A DNA stretch of 64,000 nucleotides from Metabacillus mangrovi (GTDB lineage: Bacteria > Bacillota > Bacilli > Bacillales > Bacillaceae): assembly GCF_009711125.1 (NCBI RefSeq), contig NZ_WMIB01000009.1, positions 1 through 64,000 on the forward strand, in the 5' to 3' direction. Both the position numbers and the translations under genes were made by a program. The notes under the pieces are model-generated. The model ran no database searches, was not told the origin of the DNA, and worked only from the letters and a program-made list of their open reading frames with translations. Shown here in pieces: positions 44,734 to 53,788 of this stretch. Each line of letters opens with the position of its first letter. The first letter of the stretch is position 1.

Positions 44734-44856
44734 TTTTTCAGCGCTCCTTATCAGGACATCTATTTTCTATTATCATAGCCCATTTTCCCTTCTCCATCAA
44801 TTGCTAGGAGAGCTTTCCCTGTAAAACAGCCATCCTAAAGGCAGGAGGTGCAGCAA

Positions 44857-45507
44857 ATGAAACGACTGTATGTGACCGGAATGGTCATGCTTGCTGTTAT
44901 CAGCAGCGCGGGCTGCCGGCAAGCGGGTGAGGAAGGAAAATCCAATCTCACTGATGAGAATGGCAGTACCATTCAGGTGGATGAGAACACAAAAATGTAT
45001 CAGCGTACCGGAAATGAATCAAAAAAAGAGGAGCGCACAGAAGCTTATGGGTTTGTCCGCCACAGCAAAAAAGATTTGATGAAAAACGGCGAGCAAACCG
45101 AATATTACGGAATTGACCGGAAGGAACTTGCAGACACGATCAGCGGGCTGACTGTTCAGCTTCCTGGTATCAGTGAGGCGGCAACTCTTGTGACAGACGA
45201 AGAAGTTCTCGTAGCCTACCGGCGCGCAAGCGGAGATCGCAGCCAGATGGCAGATATGGTGAAAAGAACAGCCATCTCTGTTGTTCCGAGGTACTATCAT
45301 GTGTACATTTCCGACAACCCGGCTTATTTCGACCAGCTTCAGTCCTACAGCCGCATGGATTCCGAAAGCCGTGATGCAGATGCCATCATCGGCAAATTAA
45401 CGAACGGGATGAAAAAAGATTCTCCCCAGGGCAAAGCAGTTAATAAAGGAGAAAACGCAAATGGGGAAGAAACCGGCGAAATGAGCGGAGATGGAATGGA
45501 ACGGTAA
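44857..45507 (+). CDS. yutC: YhcN/YlaJ-family sporulation lipoprotein YutC
   Basis: A 216-residue lipoprotein. The signal MKRLYVTGMVMLAVISSAGC ends in a lipobox (S-A-G-C) with the lipidated Cys at about 20. The YhcN/YlaJ domain (about 100-165) contains LPGISEAATLVTDEEVLVAY. A low-complexity Gly/Asn/Glu tail follows. The family is expressed in the forespore and found in spore membranes. The ATG has AGGAGGTG 6 bases upstream. Within B. subtilis synteny it is yutC, between yutD and lipA. Confidence 0.8.
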   Translation: MKRLYVTGMVMLAVISSAGCRQAGEEGKSNLTDENGSTIQVDENTKMYQRTGNESKKEERTEAYGFVRHSKKDLMKNGEQTEYYGIDRKELADTISGLTVQLPGISEAATLVTDEEVLVAYRRASGDRSQMADMVKRTAISVVPRYYHVYISDNPAYFDQLQSYSRMDSESRDADAIIGKLTNGMKKDSPQGKAVNKGENANGEETGEMSGDGMER

Positions 45508-45526
45508 ATGGCGGCAGCATAATCGC

Positions 45527-45562
45527 AAAAAAGTGTCTCCTCTGATCAGGAGACACTTTTTT
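45527..45562. terminator. Bidirectional terminator
   Basis: AAAAAGTGTCTCCT/AGGAGACACTTTTT stem between yutC and lipA. Confidence 0.92.
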
Positions 45563-45569
45563 GATTGAT

Positions 45570-46466
45570 TTATGCTTTTGCCTGGCGCTGCCTGGATGCT
45601 TCGTTGACCTGCTCATCCGCGTGATAGGAAGAACGGACCATCGGGCCTGCTTCACAATGGCTGAAGCCTTTGCTCATCGCAATTTCTTTAAGCTCTGCAA
45701 ACTCATCCGGGTGATAGTATTTCTGCACCTTTAGATGTTTCTTTGAAGGCTGCAGATACTGGCCGATTGTCATGATGTCCACATCGTTTGCTCTCAGATC
45801 ATCCATCGTCTGGATGATTTCCTCTTTCGTTTCACCAAGGCCAACCATAAGCGAGCTTTTCGTCGGGATATCCGGCTGAAGCTCTTTGGAACGGCGCAGA
45901 AGTTCAAGAGAACGGTCATATTTCGCACGTGCACGCACTCTTGGAGTGAGGCGTTCTACCGTTTCGATATTATGATTCAAAATGTCGGGACGCGCATCCA
46001 TCAGTGTTTTCAGGTTCTCCAGGGAACCGCCCATATCGGATGGCAGCACCTCTACGGTAGTGAACGGGCTTTTTCTGCGGATCGCACGGACCGTTTCAGC
46101 GAAAACCTGAGAGCCGCCGTCTTTCAAATCGTCTCTCGCAACCGCGGTGACAACGGCATGCTTTAAATTCATCACAGCAACGGAATCGGCAACACGTTCC
46201 GGCTCCTGAAGGTCAAGTTCAGTCGGGAGACCGGTTTTAACGGCACAAAAACGGCAGGCCCTTGTACAGACGGATCCAAGGATCATAAAGGTAGCTGTTC
46301 TGCGCACCGCCCAACATTCATGAATATTCGGACATTTTGCTTCTTCACAAACCGTATTCAGCTTCTGTTCTCTCATCAGCTTTTTCAAGCCTGTGTAATT
46401 TTCATTCGTATTCAGTTTTATTTTTAACCATTCCGGTTTACGTAAGTGTTCCTCTTGCTTTGCCAA
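45570..46466 (-). CDS. lipA: Lipoyl synthase
   Basis: A 298-residue radical-SAM enzyme inserting two sulfurs into octanoyl groups. The radical-SAM cluster motif is CTRACRFC; the auxiliary cluster motif is [12 protein letters not shown] upstream of it. The closing [10 protein letters not shown] provides the auxiliary Ser. The TTG at 46466 (GGAG 9 bases upstream) gives exactly the usual 298 residues; the frame extends 24 codons further upstream without conservation. It depends on the Fe-S assembly genes in this window. Confidence 0.96.
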   Translation of the reverse strand: MAKQEEHLRKPEWLKIKLNTNENYTGLKKLMREQKLNTVCEEAKCPNIHECWAVRRTATFMILGSVCTRACRFCAVKTGLPTELDLQEPERVADSVAVMNLKHAVVTAVARDDLKDGGSQVFAETVRAIRRKSPFTTVEVLPSDMGGSLENLKTLMDARPDILNHNIETVERLTPRVRARAKYDRSLELLRRSKELQPDIPTKSSLMVGLGETKEEIIQTMDDLRANDVDIMTIGQYLQPSKKHLKVQKYYHPDEFAELKEIAMSKGFSHCEAGPMVRSSYHADEQVNEASRQRQAKA

Positions 46467-46701
46467 CAAAATCATCTCCAGTATGTAGTCTTGTGAGCCG
46501 GTAAAACCACTTGAAAACGACACCGTAAACGGATACAAAATCCGTTCATCTTTTTCCCTGCAATCTCCACTTTACCATACAAAAGGAAACCAGGACAAGG
46601 AAAAGCATGCCTTGGATTTCTAACATTTACTACGAATGGAATCTCCGCCCGGCTTCAAACTATAGGTATTGGCAAAAGCTCAGAAAGGAGGCCTGAAGCC
46701 A
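46467..46701. other. Divergent intergenic region lipA/lytH
   Basis: About 235 bases carrying the divergent promoters of lipA and lytH. LytH in B. subtilis is a late mother-cell gene, but I could not read a convincing sigma-K promoter here. Confidence 0.3.
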
Positions 46702-47691
46702 TTGCGCTGCATTATTCTGGCATGTTGTCTGCTTCTCGCCATCCCCCTGCCGGCTCAGGCTGCTGCAGCAATGGATGAAGAAGCTGCAGCAAATGCAAAA
46801 CGATTGCAAATGTTTAAAAAAACCGGCAGACAGACCCGGATCTCGTGGGAACTTCTAGCCGCTGCGGATTTATTTGAGCACAATGTAAGACTCTCACGCA
46901 GAGATCTTCCTAAACAAACCGGGCTGATCGGCCTCTACATTCCTCCGGAGCGGTGGAGCGGCCCTGCAAATCCCCTTCCTTCAGACGACAATCCTGTCCG
47001 GATCCGGCTGTTTGGCGGGATCGGCAAAGACGGCAACGGAGATGGCCGTGCCGACCCGAAGAGTGATGAGGATGTCCTCTATTCATATGCTTCGTTTCTG
47101 TCACAGTACGGTAGAGGACTGGAAAACAGCAAGATTGGTCTGTGGGACTATTACCAGCGTGATAAATCAGTTGGCATTATTTTAGGCCATATGAAAGTGA
47201 TTAAAAAAACAGGGCATTTAAATCTGGCAGGTCGGTCGTTCCCCGTTCCAATCCGCTATAACTACAGCTACCGGAGTACGTGGGGAGATGCCCGCGGCTG
47301 GGGCGGCAGAAGGATACACGAAGGAACGGACGTATTTGCGGATTATGGTGTACCCGTGCTCGCTACTTCATATGGAGTAGTTGAAATGAAAGGCTGGAAC
47401 CGCTACGGAGGATGGCGCGTAGGGATCAGAGATGTCCGCAACACGTATCATTATTACGGGCACTTGAACGGTTTCGCCAAAAACCTCCGGGAAGGAATGG
47501 TCGTTAAACCGGGCGAAGTGATCGGTTCTGTAGGCAGCTCTGGCTATGGACCGCCGGGAACTGCCGGAAAGTTCCCGCCCCACCTTCACTACGGAATGTA
47601 TAAAGACAACGGCCGGACCGAATATTCATTTGACCCATATGCTTACTTGAGGATTTGGGAACGCGGAGATAAAAAGAAGAGGAAGAAGTAA
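46702..47691 (+). CDS. lytH: Sporulation L-Ala-D-Glu endopeptidase LytH (YunA)
   Basis: About 329 residues from a TTG at 46702 with AAAGGAGG 10 bases upstream. The signal peptide is RCIILACCLLLAIPLPAQA. The C-terminal M23 domain (about 190-300) has zinc ligands H and D in HEGTDVFADYGVPV and the HxH in PPHLHYGMYKDNG. LytH trims cortex peptidoglycan side chains to single L-Ala during sporulation. Synteny (yutC, lipA, lytH, yunB) supports the name. Confidence 0.88.
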   Translation: MRCIILACCLLLAIPLPAQAAAAMDEEAAANAKRLQMFKKTGRQTRISWELLAAADLFEHNVRLSRRDLPKQTGLIGLYIPPERWSGPANPLPSDDNPVRIRLFGGIGKDGNGDGRADPKSDEDVLYSYASFLSQYGRGLENSKIGLWDYYQRDKSVGIILGHMKVIKKTGHLNLAGRSFPVPIRYNYSYRSTWGDARGWGGRRIHEGTDVFADYGVPVLATSYGVVEMKGWNRYGGWRVGIRDVRNTYHYYGHLNGFAKNLREGMVVKPGEVIGSVGSSGYGPPGTAGKFPPHLHYGMYKDNGRTEYSFDPYAYLRIWERGDKKKRKK

Positions 47692-47722
47692 AAAAAGCTG
47701 CCGGGCACACTGGCAGCTTTTC
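47690..47722. terminator. Bidirectional terminator
   Basis: AAAAGCTGCC/GGCAGCTTTT stem between lytH and yunB. Confidence 0.85.
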
Positions 47723-47727
47723 ACCCT

Positions 47728-48453
47728 TTAGTTCAATTCTATGGAAGGCGGCTGTCCCCCTCCATTATTGTAATAATCCGGGACGTCCCCAATCACGGTT
47801 TTGATATCTACCGGAATGCTTGCTGAAACAGTTGTGCTTTTGCTGGAAAACGGAATGATGACCCTCAAATTTACCTTTACATCAATGTTGATTTTAATCA
47901 GCGCATTGTTGATGCCATATGGTTCTGCCGTTGTTTTGGAATCGGTCAGGGCATGGCCGATCATTTCAAACCGGACCGGGATTTTCGGGCCGGTTCCCCC
48001 AAGAAGGACATTCCCTGTCGTTTGGCCGAGCGGAATTTCATAAATAAAATCCTGATTTTCAGTATTCAGCTCCGGTATATTCAAGGATTCAAGCTTTCCC
48101 TTTTCAGCTAAAAGGAGATTGCGCTGAAGGTGATCGGTAAAACCGGCCAGCATTCTCCGGACACCTCCTGAATCCAGATCAATCAATTTCCCCTCTTTAT
48201 CTACGCTCGCCGTTACAAGCTTGCTCGTATCCCCTTCTTCTTCAAGCTGTTTTTTGAGGGCATCATTTATAATGAGTGATGCAATTTTTTGAGTTTCTGT
48301 TTCTGCAATGCTCATCAGGACAGGCTCAATTTCTTTGTTGACAAGATAAAGCCCCGCTGCGGTTGTGAAGATAAAAAAGATGAACGATAACAAAAGGACA
48401 TAGCGAAATGGCATGGGTCCTTTTTTCGGGAGACGTCTTTGAAATTTTGCCAA
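47728..48453 (-). CDS. yunB: Sporulation protein YunB
   Basis: A 241-residue protein with one N-terminal membrane helix (FRYVLLLSFIFFIFTTAAGL) and an extracytoplasmic domain. It shows AETETQKIASLIINDALKKQ, the GTGPKIPVRFEMIG section and KINIDVKVNLRVIIPF. YunB is a sigma-E-dependent protein needed for efficient sporulation in B. subtilis. The start is followed immediately by a basic stretch (KFQRRLPKKGP). It is convergent with lytH. Confidence 0.85.
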   Translation of the reverse strand: MAKFQRRLPKKGPMPFRYVLLLSFIFFIFTTAAGLYLVNKEIEPVLMSIAETETQKIASLIINDALKKQLEEEGDTSKLVTASVDKEGKLIDLDSGGVRRMLAGFTDHLQRNLLLAEKGKLESLNIPELNTENQDFIYEIPLGQTTGNVLLGGTGPKIPVRFEMIGHALTDSKTTAEPYGINNALIKINIDVKVNLRVIIPFSSKSTTVSASIPVDIKTVIGDVPDYYNNGGGQPPSIELN

Positions 48454-48514
48454 AAAAATACCCCCTTCCCATGCTATATGTATGCATGGAACAGGGGATG
48501 TACGATAGGAATTT

Positions 48515-48817
48515 TCAAACCATCAGCAGCAGGGCATCTTTTCCGGTCATGCCTGGATGAATGCCGTACTTTTCTGCCTCCAGCGTAACTGATTCAAGCG
48601 GGGCGTTCAGAAGCTGATCGATTGAGCGGACACCTACTGCCCTTCCGGCAATGATCCCTCTTTCCTTCAGTTTCTCATTGAACAGATTGATATCCACCGC
48701 TCCGCACGCAATATACCCTTTCTCGCTGGAAATGGCCATAAAATCCGTTTTCGGAAGCTTAACTGTCACAGCTGTAAACATGCAGCCGGAAATAACGACA
48801 GGTGAGATCGTAACCAC
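48515..48817 (-). CDS. yunC: DUF1805 protein YunC
   Basis: A 100-residue protein from a GTG at 48817 (AGGAG 9 bases upstream). The reading frame extends upstream to 48910, overlapping the yunD end, but the homologous part starts at VTISPVVISGCMFTAVTVKL. Conserved stretches are SSEKGYIACGAVDINLFNEK and IIAGRAVGVRSIDQLLNAPL. Function unknown. It lies just downstream of yunD. Confidence 0.85.
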   Translation of the reverse strand: MVTISPVVISGCMFTAVTVKLPKTDFMAISSEKGYIACGAVDINLFNEKLKERGIIAGRAVGVRSIDQLLNAPLESVTLEAEKYGIHPGMTGKDALLLMV

Positions 48818-48864
48818 TTCGCCACACTCCTCTCCCTTTTCAATGTATGAGGAAAGTGCGGCGC

Positions 48865-50274
48865 TTAGTATGAAATTGGCTTCATAGGGCTGCCGGAAGC
48901 TAATGCCCATTCCAGAAGGTCTCTCAAAAACTCCGGCATAAAATATTCCTTTGATGGAGATTGGCCGATGACCGGATACAGGGGACCGAGCGTGAACATG
49001 TCCACGGTTGCAATAACATATTCCCTTTCCGGATCCACCGGTTCTCCATTGATTGTAACGGACGATACGTGTTTTTTTCCGTCAGCCATCCTTTTCTGTT
49101 TGACCTCTATGCCCTCGTACACCATTTTTCCCATGACTGCCCCGCGAAAGCCAAGTCCCTTCAGCTTCAGCTGTTCCATCTCTTCAGTAGAAGCCTGGCG
49201 GATGACCTCGAGCAGCTGGTCCCCTTTTAACCTTACCTTGCACGGATTGATAGGATGCGGGCAGATTCTGTGAAGATCCTTTTTCGTTACCGGCCCTTTT
49301 TTCAAGGAATCCAGCAGCATACCCGCATTCACCATCGCCGCTTCTCCTCCACACCATTCATGAAGGGCACGGACCAGAAATGCTGAAAAATCAGAGTCCT
49401 CAAACCACTTGATCTCCAGGTCGTCAGGCAGCTCTGCAATGGGATGAGAAAGAATCGTGTCACTTTCCTCCAGATGCTTATTCAGCTTCTTCTCGTATGT
49501 CATGCTTTTTTCAGCAGATTCCATCGGGATAACGGAAGCGGTCAGCTTCGTTGCCTTTCTTGCCTTCTCGTCATATTGAACCTCTACATAGCCTGTATAT
49601 GCTCCGTATTTCCCCGCTCCGCACAAGAGGGAGCTGTTCATCCATTTTCCTGTTTCCAGTACATGATGGGTATGGGCTCCTAAGATCAGGTCCAATTCCG
49701 GAAATTCCTCTGCCAGCCTTTCATCATCGTAAATCCCGAGATGAGACAGGATTATCAGGAAGTCGGATTGTGCGGCGGCTGCCGGAATGGTTTCTTTCAG
49801 GCTTTCAAAGGGATCTTGTATCAGCCAGCCCAGCTTTTCGTAAAACGGGGTGTAGCTGACTGTCACTCCGACCAGGCCGATTCTGAAACCGTCCGGCAGG
49901 GTCCGAATGGTATAAGGCTTTGCCCACTCCGGTCTTTCACCGTTCCGATAATATAAATTGGACAAAATGACCGGAAACTCAGCTTCTTTATATAAGTCGT
50001 CAAGCGCTTGATACGGAAGAGTAATGCCTTCATTATTTCCAATCGTTGCTGCATCAAAGTGGAGTTCATTCAATAACTGAACATTTTTCTTCCCGTAGGA
50101 CGCTTCACTGATTGGATGGAACCGGTCTATATGGTCTCCAATATCAAATAAAAAGCTCGGCTCTCCCTCATCAGCATGCTTCTGTCTGCCATTCTCAACG
50201 AAGCGGGCAATTTGGGGCCACATCTCAAAATGGCTGTGAAGATCATTGATATGATAGATGTGAAATTTCTTCAT
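48865..50274 (-). CDS. yunD: Metallophosphoesterase/5'-nucleotidase-family protein YunD
   Basis: About 469 residues from the ATG at 50274 (AGGAGAGG 7 bases upstream). The calcineurin-like domain starts HIYHINDLHSHFE and continues with DIGDHIDR, IILSHLGIYDDE and LILGAHTHH. The usual GNHE motif reads ATIGNNEG, with Asn for His, as in this subfamily. The C-terminal 5'-nucleotidase domain follows (VNAGMLLDSL; VIATVDMFTLG). No signal peptide is seen, so it is cytosolic, unlike UshA. Confidence 0.85.
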   Translation of the reverse strand: MKKFHIYHINDLHSHFEMWPQIARFVENGRQKHADEGEPSFLFDIGDHIDRFHPISEASYGKKNVQLLNELHFDAATIGNNEGITLPYQALDDLYKEAEFPVILSNLYYRNGERPEWAKPYTIRTLPDGFRIGLVGVTVSYTPFYEKLGWLIQDPFESLKETIPAAAAQSDFLIILSHLGIYDDERLAEEFPELDLILGAHTHHVLETGKWMNSSLLCGAGKYGAYTGYVEVQYDEKARKATKLTASVIPMESAEKSMTYEKKLNKHLEESDTILSHPIAELPDDLEIKWFEDSDFSAFLVRALHEWCGGEAAMVNAGMLLDSLKKGPVTKKDLHRICPHPINPCKVRLKGDQLLEVIRQASTEEMEQLKLKGLGFRGAVMGKMVYEGIEVKQKRMADGKKHVSSVTINGEPVDPEREYVIATVDMFTLGPLYPVIGQSPSKEYFMPEFLRDLLEWALASGSPMKPISY

Positions 50275-50290
50275 GATTTGTCCTCTCCTA

Positions 50291-51109
50291 TTAAACAAGC
50301 CCTTGATAAACCAGGCGGATTCCTATTATCACCAGAACAACTCTTAAGAGGATGATGATCGTCTTGCTTTCCAGGCGGTTGTTGATGTAAGCCCCAAGCT
50401 TTCCTCCGGCATAAGCCCCCGGAATTAAAGCGAGTGCATACAGCCACTCCACATGGCCCATAAATGCATGAATCCCTGAGCTCGTCACAGAGGACAGGAA
50501 AATGATAAACATGGATGTGCCGACTGCCACATGCGGAGGAAAAAGAAACAGGAGAACCATGACAGGAACCATCAGCGCCCCCCCGCCAATGCCGAAAAGA
50601 CCTCCTAAAAACCCGACTGCAAAAGCAGTCAGAATGCCTGCAGCGGGATGATAGGAATACTCGAATTTTTTGCCTGCGGGATCGATGTATACTCCTGTGA
50701 TCCCCCGTCCTCCTTTAGCTGAAGCAGCTGGTGCCGTCCTTCCTTTCAGCATCAGAACAAAGGCCATGGCAATCATAAAGAGCCCGAACCAGATGGAAAA
50801 GGAATCATCGGTAAACGTTCTGCTTACCCAGGCTCCTGCAAGGCTTCCCGGCCCGCTTCCGATAAAAAGAATCCAGCCGCTTTTGTAATCCACTCTTTTG
50901 TACTTCATATAGGCAAGGGTTGAAGACAGCCCTGTAAAAATTAAGACAAACAAAGACGTCCCTACAGCATCCTGAGGTGTTACGGACGATGGTAAAAAAT
51001 CCGATAAAAAAAGGAGCGCCGGCACGATGATGATGCCTCCTCCGAGTCCCACAAGGCTTCCTAGCGTTCCGGCAGCGAGTCCAAGTACAAGCAATACAAT
51101 CCATTCCAT
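50291..51109 (-). CDS. yunE: TauE/SafE-family exporter YunE
   Basis: A 272-residue membrane protein with about 8 helices in two homologous halves, each containing a GLGGG/GIGGG motif: LVGLGGGIIIVPALLFL near the N-terminus and GLFGIGGGALMVPVMVLL mid-way. TauE/SafE proteins export sulfite, sulfoacetate or other organic anions. Substrate unknown. It lies 17 bp upstream of yunD and 22 bp downstream of yunF, so yunFED(C) look co-transcribed. Confidence 0.85.
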   Translation of the reverse strand: MEWIVLLVLGLAAGTLGSLVGLGGGIIIVPALLFLSDFLPSSVTPQDAVGTSLFVLIFTGLSSTLAYMKYKRVDYKSGWILFIGSGPGSLAGAWVSRTFTDDSFSIWFGLFMIAMAFVLMLKGRTAPAASAKGGRGITGVYIDPAGKKFEYSYHPAAGILTAFAVGFLGGLFGIGGGALMVPVMVLLFLFPPHVAVGTSMFIIFLSSVTSSGIHAFMGHVEWLYALALIPGAYAGGKLGAYINNRLESKTIIILLRVVLVIIGIRLVYQGLV

Positions 51110-51130
51110 TCCTTATTCCTTCTCTCTAAG

Positions 51131-51988
51131 CTAGTCAAAGTCAAGCAAACTCATTTGCCTTGACGCCAGACCCTCGTATTTGATCCCTAATAGATCAATC
51201 ATTTCCAGTGCATTCTCTGCCGCATCTCCGCCTGAATTATTGTTAAAAAGGGCAATGACTTCACCGGAGTTTTCCTCCAGACCCTTCAATTTGTCCGCCC
51301 ATTCTTCGAGCTCCGCTTTGCTGTATTTATACAGGTAGCGGACTTCTCTCCATTCCTCTCCGGAACCTGTTTTATTCCAGCCATGGACATTGCGGCCGTG
51401 GAAGCGGACGAGAGTCTTTGCGGGATCAGCCGTCTCAAGAATGGCCGGGATTGATCCAGTGCCTGCCTGCGGTTCATCGCAAATACTGTGGATCCACGCC
51501 TCTTCCCGCATAAAGGCCATAGTCCGCTCCCGGACCCCGGCAGCAAACCATGTTTGATTCCTGAATTCAAGCGCACATGGCAGTCCTTCCATCTGTCTTT
51601 TGCACCACCGGAGATAATCAACATTCTCTTTCCTGCAATCAAACCACGGCGGAAACTGGAAGAGAACCATCGACATCTTCTCTTTTTCAATCAGAGGCCT
51701 CAGTGAAACCTTAAACGCCTCAAACATCTCACTCTTTGTTTCAAAGGGAATTTCTCCCCGTTCATGACCGGTCATTCCCTGATATGCTTTTACAACGAAC
51801 TGAAAGCCCGGCGGTGTTTCCTCCGCCCATTTCCGCATATTCCGCTCAGGCTGAACCGCATAAAAACTCGCATCAATCTCGACAGCAGGAAAATACGCAC
51901 TGTATTCCTTCAGCTTATCAGATGGCTTCATTCCATGCGGATAAAGAAAATCATGGTCGCCCCACCCCGTTACTCCAATCCGGATCAT
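51131..51988 (-). CDS. yunF: DUF72 TIM-barrel protein YunF
   Basis: A 285-residue DUF72 protein. It opens IRIGVTGWGDHDFLYP, then YFPAVEIDASFYAVQ, VLFQFPPWFDC and CALEFRNQTWFA, all typical strand-loop motifs of the barrel. Late it has VRFHGRNVHGWNK and VIALFNNNSGGDAAENAL. Function unknown. The ATG has GGAGGAG 5-6 bases upstream. Confidence 0.87.
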   Translation of the reverse strand: MIRIGVTGWGDHDFLYPHGMKPSDKLKEYSAYFPAVEIDASFYAVQPERNMRKWAEETPPGFQFVVKAYQGMTGHERGEIPFETKSEMFEAFKVSLRPLIEKEKMSMVLFQFPPWFDCRKENVDYLRWCKRQMEGLPCALEFRNQTWFAAGVRERTMAFMREEAWIHSICDEPQAGTGSIPAILETADPAKTLVRFHGRNVHGWNKTGSGEEWREVRYLYKYSKAELEEWADKLKGLEENSGEVIALFNNNSGGDAAENALEMIDLLGIKYEGLASRQMSLLDFD

Positions 51989-52107
51989 CGCTTCTCCTCC
52001 CGACCTTGCACCATTCTACCCGTATTATAGCAAACGAATCCGCAATCAAAAAATATGAGATTCCAGCACGAGCTGCCATGTTATACTAAGGCAATAGGAG
52101 GATGAAT

Positions 52108-52752
52108 ATGAAAAAACACCTGATTGTATCAGATATTCTCTTTTATCTCGTACTGCCATATGTCATCTGGGAATACGGGAAAGCCCCGCTCGGCGACTAC
52201 TGGGCCATGCTGCTTTCCACAGTCCCCGGAATCCTTTATACCGTCTATCGCTTTTTTGCCGAAAGACAGTTCAATGTCACAGGACTGTTCATTATGGCTT
52301 CACTTAGTATAAACACGATTATTGACCTGCTTTCCCAGAACGCAGAACGGATGCAGCAAAACAACGTCTGGGTTTCTGTAGGCTTCGGCCTGTTCTGGCT
52401 TGCCACGATCTTAATTAAAAAACCGTTCGGATTATATTTAATGGCTGACATCGCCTACCTCCAGGGACAAAAGCGCGAAGACAGCCTGAAGCTGTACAAG
52501 CAGCCGAAACTGCTGCCGATGTTTTATCTCGTCAGCTTTGTATTCGCCATGCAAAACCTCATTAGTGCCGGACTCCGCGCCTTTCTGCTCGGTAAATACG
52601 GCATCGCCCAATACGACAAAATCCTATTCTTCATGAAAATCTACGGTTGGGTATTCACCGTGGTCATCATGGTGACCTTCGTATTTGTCGGAATGAGAAT
52701 CAGCGAAGCGACCCCGGATGACGGGGATGACCGAAATCAGTCTTTGGTTTGA
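52108..52752 (+). CDS. Multi-pass membrane protein, VC0807-like
   Basis: About 214 residues from the ATG at 52108 (GGAGG 6 bases upstream; the ATG at 52102 abuts it). Six hydrophobic helices are visible, including YLVLPYVIWEYG, VSVGFGLFWLATILI and VFTVVIMVTFVFVGM. A basic, Asp-rich C-tail follows. It resembles VC0807-family membrane proteins of unknown role. Divergent from yunF and unlinked to the B. subtilis order, it marks the start of the accessory part. Confidence 0.6.
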   Translation: MKKHLIVSDILFYLVLPYVIWEYGKAPLGDYWAMLLSTVPGILYTVYRFFAERQFNVTGLFIMASLSINTIIDLLSQNAERMQQNNVWVSVGFGLFWLATILIKKPFGLYLMADIAYLQGQKREDSLKLYKQPKLLPMFYLVSFVFAMQNLISAGLRAFLLGKYGIAQYDKILFFMKIYGWVFTVVIMVTFVFVGMRISEATPDDGDDRNQSLV

Positions 52753-52759
52753 TGAGTGC

Positions 52760-53000
52760 TGTGCGTGAAGCTGAGGTGGAGACTGGGATGAGGACCGGAG
52801 TTGAGTAAGGGCTGGGATCTGGACCGGGGCTGAAATGGAGTGCGGACTAGGATTTGGACCGCGGCTGAATTGTGTGCGGAGTGGGACTGGTACTGGGATT
52901 CAGGCTGGGACTGATTTGAGTGCGGAATGGGACTGGATCGGGGCTGAAATTGAGTGCGGAATGAGTCTGGGCCTGCAGTTGAATGGGGAAGCTGCTTTGC
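52760..53000. repeat. G-rich degenerate repeat tract
   Basis: Imperfect GGGACTGG, GGGATT and GAGTGCGGA words recur. Sub-units of about 6 and 12 bp are evident (GGGACT GGTACT GGGATT CAGGCT GGGACT), with 34-46-bp spacing between GCGGA words. A 79-codon frame through it has no ribosome site. I treat it as noncoding. Confidence 0.65.
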
Positions 53001-53100
53001 AAGTGGAAGTGTGGACGCTTTTGAACTATGGGTGCTGTTTTCGGACTAAGTGCTCGGACTGGATGCTTAAATGAAGTGCCGCGGGTAGTGAATCTTGTCG

Positions 53101-53220
53101 AAAAATCGATATCCAGGGATTTTCGCCGATATATTATGATTTTCGCTGATATATTGTTATTTTCGTCGATATATCAAGATTTTCGCTGATATATTGTTTT
53201 TTTCGCCGATATAATTTTAT
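53101..53220. repeat. 20-bp tandem repeats, core ATTTTCGCTGATATAT
   Basis: Five units at 53121-53220 fall on an exact 20-bp period (TTTCGCCGAT, TTTCGCTGAT, TTTCGTCGAT, TTTCGCTGAT, TTTCGCCGAT), preceded by one degenerate unit at 53101. It lies between two convergent genes. Confidence 0.88.
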
Positions 53221-53310
53221 GATGGGTTTTTAACCGGTCACAGTCATGGTTTTTCCCATATATCCAGCATGTATCAAGGTAATTTGCACTCTATCCTGCC
53301 CTTCAACTGA

Positions 53311-53340
53311 TAAAAACCTGCCCGATTGGCAGGTTTTTTT
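53311..53340. terminator. Terminator of the HxlR gene, bidirectional
   Basis: AAAACCTGCC/GGCAGGTTTT stem with T-run. Confidence 0.85.
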
Positions 53341-53689
53341 AGTTTTCCGGCTTGTTTTTGGCTCCCCATTCGCACAGATCCTCTAAAACCGGCAGCAAAG
53401 TTTCCGCTTTTTCGGTAAGACGGTATTCAACTTTAGGAGGAATTTGAGGATATTCCTTGCGGTGAACGAGACCATCCGCTTCCAGCTCTTTCAACTGCGA
53501 GCTTAATGTTTTATAGGTAATGGCTCCGATCTGCCGTTTTAAATCATTGAACCGGACAGTTTCGTTTTCAGCCAGCAGATAGATGATGACCATTTTCCAT
53601 TTGCCGCCGATCAGTGATAACGTGTAGCCGAACGGCGTATCCTGAATCTGCCTGACTTTGCCTTTGTATTCGGTCATTCCCATTGCCAT
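53339..53689 (-). CDS. HxlR-family transcriptional regulator
   Basis: A 116-residue winged-helix regulator: PFGYTLSLIGGKWKMVIIYL, VRFNDLKRQIGAITYKTLSS, then LEADGLVHRKEYPQIPPKVE, the full HxlR pattern. No cysteine is present, so it is not a YodB-type thiol sensor. Start ATG 53689 (AAAGGA 5 bases upstream). It is divergent from the arginase-like gene with 99 bp between; autoregulation and control of that gene are likely. Confidence 0.85.
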   Translation of the reverse strand: MAMGMTEYKGKVRQIQDTPFGYTLSLIGGKWKMVIIYLLAENETVRFNDLKRQIGAITYKTLSSQLKELEADGLVHRKEYPQIPPKVEYRLTEKAETLLPVLEDLCEWGAKNKPEN

Positions 53690-53718
53690 CACTATCCTTT
53701 TCGGTAGTATCTATCCGT

Positions 53719-53732
53719 AAAGTGCGTACTTT
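53719..53732. promoter_or_regulatory. Palindrome between hxlR-type and arginase-like genes
   Basis: AAAGTGCGTACTTT, arms AAAGT and ACTTT around four bases, is the only clear palindrome in this divergent gap. It is a reasonable HxlR operator candidate. Confidence 0.4.
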
Positions 53733-53788
53733 TCTTTATTTTCGTTCAGTGTAAGCTAGACGTAACGGAATGTAAAGGAGAGAGGAAA

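Noticed and set aside
52835-53074. A 79-codon frame in the G-rich tract
   Set aside because: Low-complexity repeat origin, no ribosome site, no recognisable protein.
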